NCBI RefSeq assembly: GCF_009601055.1
Contig: NZ_WITI01000003.1
Coordinates: 62,001 to 126,000 of the forward strand
Reading direction: 5' to 3'
Origin: Lactococcus sp. dk101
Lineage (GTDB): Bacteria; Bacillota; Bacilli; Lactobacillales; Streptococcaceae
DNA: 64,000 nt
Part shown: piece after piece, positions 61,959 to 64,000 of the stretch
Layout: the number at the start of each line of letters is the position of its first letter
How positions within the stretch are numbered: position 1 is the stretch's first letter
Notes under the pieces: generated by a model
Told to the model about the DNA's origin: nothing
What the model saw: only the letters and a program-made list of their open reading frames with translations
Database searches by the model: none
Translations under genes and position numbers: made by a program

Positions 61959-61972
61959 TGAAAACCTTATCA
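61959..61972 (+). promoter_or_regulatory. cre-like site upstream of mupG
   Basis: TGAAAACCTTATCA matches the cre consensus except at the central G. A TAGAAT follows directly (61973). A 7-codon open frame (62006-62029) with GAGAAGG before it lies between this site and mupG. Confidence 0.5.
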
Positions 61973-62050
61973 TAGAATAAGGCTTAAATTTGAGAAGGTC
62001 TAAAAATGGAAAGGAAAAAACAAGTTTAGCAATAAATTTGTTAGAGAAAA

Positions 62051-63139
62051 ATGGGAAAATTAGGAATTTCAGTTTATCCAGAACGTTCAACTTTTGAAAA
62101 GGACAAAGCATATCTTGATTTAGCACATCAATATGGATTTAAACGGGTCTTTACTTCGCTTTTAGAAATCAAAGGAAACAAAGAGGAAGTCTTGTCAGGA
62201 TTTAAAAAAGTTGTTGACTACGCCAACAGTTTAGATATGGAAGTCATGATTGACATCAATCCCGGACTTTTTGGACAATTAGAAATCAGCTATGATGACC
62301 TATCATTCTTCCACGAATTAGGTGCGGACGGTATTCGTCTTGATCTCGGATTTACAGGGGCAGAAGAAGCCCGAATGACTCGAAATCCATATGGACTCAA
62401 AGTTGAAATCAATATGAGTCAAGGAACAACTTATGTCGATAGTATCATGGATTATTCACCAGATACAGAAAAATTGCTAGGCAGTCATAATTTCTATCCT
62501 CATCGTTATTCTGGTTTGGATTACGAATTCTTCTTGGAGTGTACAGCAAAATTCAAAAAATACAACTTGAATACAATGGCTTTTGTTAATGCTCATGAAG
62601 CCACATTTGGCCCTTGGCCAACACAAGACGGCCTTTGCACGCTAGAAGATCACCGAGATTTAGATATTGCGACTCAAGTCAAGCATTACAAGATGATTGG
62701 TGGTATTGATGACATTACGATTGGTAATGCCTATGCGAGTGAAGCAGAATTGAAAGCAATGTCAGAAGCATTTCACGCGACAATGCCAGAAATCAAAGTG
62801 GTTCCACGTCCAACAATTTCAGAAGCGGAACGTAAATGTCTCTTTGAAGCAACGCATAGTTACCGTGGGGACCGCTCTGCTTATATTCTTCGTTCAACGA
62901 TGACCCGTGTGATTTACAAAGATTTAGACTTCCCTGCTCATGATACAGACACGATTGAGGCAGGTGACATTGTGATTGACAACAATGGTTATGGTCAATA
63001 TAAAGGCGAAACACAGATTGCGCTTAAAACAATGAAAAATGACGGGCGCGTGAATGTTGTTGGGCGTATTGCAGACGAAGAAGCCTTCCTGCTTGCATTC
63101 CTGAAGCCTTGGAGCAGTTTCAAAATGATCGAAAAATAA
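62051..63139 (+). CDS. mupG: DUF871 / MupG-like 6-phospho-N-acetylmuramidase
   Basis: The 362-residue protein has a TIM-barrel N-terminal domain (MGKLGISVYPERSTFEKDKAYLDLA, then DINPGLFG, GADGIRLDLGF and SHNFYPHRYSGLD). A small C-terminal beta domain contains GDRSAYILRSTMTR. This is the DUF871 family, of which Staphylococcus aureus MupG cleaves phosphorylated MurNAc-GlcNAc imported by a PTS. The following gene is a PTS EIIC, which fits uptake and hydrolysis of a phosphorylated disaccharide. The real substrate could also be another beta-glucoside. cre-like sites flank it. Confidence 0.85.
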   Translation: MGKLGISVYPERSTFEKDKAYLDLAHQYGFKRVFTSLLEIKGNKEEVLSGFKKVVDYANSLDMEVMIDINPGLFGQLEISYDDLSFFHELGADGIRLDLGFTGAEEARMTRNPYGLKVEINMSQGTTYVDSIMDYSPDTEKLLGSHNFYPHRYSGLDYEFFLECTAKFKKYNLNTMAFVNAHEATFGPWPTQDGLCTLEDHRDLDIATQVKHYKMIGGIDDITIGNAYASEAELKAMSEAFHATMPEIKVVPRPTISEAERKCLFEATHSYRGDRSAYILRSTMTRVIYKDLDFPAHDTDTIEAGDIVIDNNGYGQYKGETQIALKTMKNDGRVNVVGRIADEEAFLLAFLKPWSSFKMIEK

Positions 63140-63142
63140 ATA

Positions 63143-63180
63143 AAAAACAAGAAGCACTGTAAAAAGTACTTTTTGTTTTA
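63143..63180 (+). terminator. Terminator-like hairpin after mupG
   Basis: AAAACAAGAAGCAC / GTACTTTTTGTTTT with a 7-9 nt loop and mismatches, followed by ATTATT. Confidence 0.65.
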
Positions 63181-63229
63181 TTATCTGAAACATGTTTTTA
63201 AGATTCATTTATGTCTTGCTTTTTACTTT

Positions 63230-63263
63230 TGAAAGCATTATCATATAAATGTAAGCGATACAA
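63230..63263 (+). promoter_or_regulatory. cre-like sites upstream of the PTS EIIC gene
   Basis: TGAAAGCATTATCA (63230-63243) and TGTAAGCGATACAA (63250-63263) match the cre consensus at about 13 and 12 of 14 positions. They lie 120-150 bp before the start codon. The rest of the 240-bp gap is AT-rich with no gene. Confidence 0.5.
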
Positions 63264-63379
63264 AAAAGTTTGCTTAGAAAATTTAATAATATTTCCATTT
63301 TAATATTATTGAATTTTAAATTAATCACTTGTGTATGTGATTAGTATTTATTATTATATTTTTTTATAAGGAGGATTCC

Positions 63380-64000
63380 ATGAACGGAATTACTGCGTGG
63401 ATGGAGAAATATCTCGTCCCAGTTGCAGCGAAAATCGGGTCTCAAAAACACTTGGTTGCGTTGCGTGATGCCTTTATCGGTATGTTGCCAGCTACACTTG
63501 CTGGTGCGATGGCTGCCTTAATCTCAGCAATCGTTACAACATTCCCATCAGCTCTTCAACAAATGATTCAAGGACCAACAAAAGCAGCGGCTGCTGAAGC
63601 TGCTGGTACTGGTTGGACACTTGCAAACACACCTGTTTTCAAAGAGTTGAACAACATCTCAGGACTTGTTAACCAAGGTACTCTGACAGTTATCGGTCTT
63701 ATCTTTGCCTTCTCTTGGGGTTACAACTTGGCTCGTGCTTACGGTGTCAATGACCTCGCTGGTGGTATCGTATCAACTGCCACTTTGATGATGGGATTGC
63801 CAAACCAATTTGCTCGTATTGCAACTTCACTTACTAACATCGGTGGAATGGACAAAACAACAGGTGTATCTAAAGCAAATGATGCTGTAAACACTGTTTT
63901 GTCAAATCAATTCATCGCAAGTTGGAAACCTGGATTTGCAGCAGGACAACTCGATGCTGGAGCATATTTCACAGTTATGATTATGGGTGCAGTTGCAGTC
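63380..64000 (+). CDS. PTS cellobiose/beta-glucoside-type EIIC (3' part outside window)
   Basis: From ATG 63380, behind AAGGAGGATTCC, 207 codons are open to the window edge. The protein begins MNGITAWMEKYLVPVAAKIG and continues SQKHLVALRDAFIGMLPATLAGA, the characteristic start of lactose/cellobiose-family EIIC (CelB) permeases, with several membrane helices visible. EIIA and EIIB must be elsewhere. The neighbouring MupG-like hydrolase and the cre-like sites suggest a catabolite-controlled uptake of a beta-linked disaccharide. Confidence 0.9.
   Translation, partial: MNGITAWMEKYLVPVAAKIGSQKHLVALRDAFIGMLPATLAGAMAALISAIVTTFPSALQQMIQGPTKAAAAEAAGTGWTLANTPVFKELNNISGLVNQGTLTVIGLIFAFSWGYNLARAYGVNDLAGGIVSTATLMMGLPNQFARIATSLTNIGGMDKTTGVSKANDAVNTVLSNQFIASWKPGFAAGQLDAGAYFTVMIMGAVAV

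Noticed and set aside
1-64000. CRISPR array, IS element, prophage or rRNA operon
   Set aside because: No regularly spaced direct repeats, transposase or integrase genes, or rRNA sequence were found; gene content is core chromosome.

Overview
This is a low-GC Gram-positive chromosome segment from a Lactococcus (Streptococcaceae). The evidence is the combination of CodY, HPr/Enzyme I, IreB, DUF3013, DUF3284, a Cys-free L32/L33 pair, frequent TTG starts, and gene blocks such as DUF3013 - PrmA - RsmE - Rel - Dtd. Base composition and protein divergence make me lean to the L. garvieae-like side of the genus rather than L. lactis, but I cannot settle the species. The window is ordinary core chromosome: no phage, IS element, rRNA operon or CRISPR array was seen. 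Most genes lie on the + strand.

Layout. 0-5.3 kb: truncated MerR regulator with its own elongated promoter, folE, a reductase, DegV, rpmG-rpmF, and a P1B metal ATPase. 5.4-13.7 kb: a membrane/cell-surface block (COG4705 protein, GT-C glycosyltransferase, GtrB-like lipid-linked sugar synthase, two-component system, second large GT-C protein, PAP2 phosphatase). 13.7-16.3 kb (- strand): parB, rarA, GNAT. 16.4-25.1 kb: DUF3013, a frame-interrupted methyltransferase, ABC-F, prmA, rsmE, rel, dtd, HAD. 25.1-26.8 kb: an aromatic amino-acid permease behind a leader-peptide attenuator. 26.8-34.8 kb: plsC, secA, tandem DAHP synthases, ptsHI. 34.9-37.2 kb: DnaA-box cluster, ybaB, small membrane protein, tRNA-Leu, hydrolase, tRNA-Ser. 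37.3-43.6 kb: argG, argH, TetR, rnpA-yidC, jag, rpmH. 43.7-50.5 kb: aldo/keto reductase, ireB-ruvX-DUF1292, secreted protein, third GT-C protein, aminotransferase, codY. 50.5-56.7 kb: two small membrane proteins with structured upstream regions, gatCAB, amidase. 56.7-64 kb: MATE exporter, csp, 5-formyl-THF cyclo-ligase, rhomboid, DUF3284, VOC, Eis-like GNAT, MupG-like hydrolase and the start of a cellobiose-type PTS EIIC.

The strongest unexplained signal is a dispersed 14-bp palindrome, TGTCAG-NN-CTGACA. I count 20 exact copies in 64 kb, both inside coding regions (usually read as Leu-Ser-Glu-Leu-Thr) and between genes, where several copies form intrinsic terminators. Chance expectation is about 0.004. 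Other notable items are the Phe-Tyr-Phe-Trp leader peptide and attenuator before the permease, a correctly phased A-AAA-AAG slippery site restoring a methyltransferase, a parS-like site inside rel in the same window as parB, a five-site DnaA-box cluster, a hairpin separating the rel Shine-Dalgarno from its start codon, and pseudoknot-capable leaders before rpmH and before an unknown membrane protein gene.
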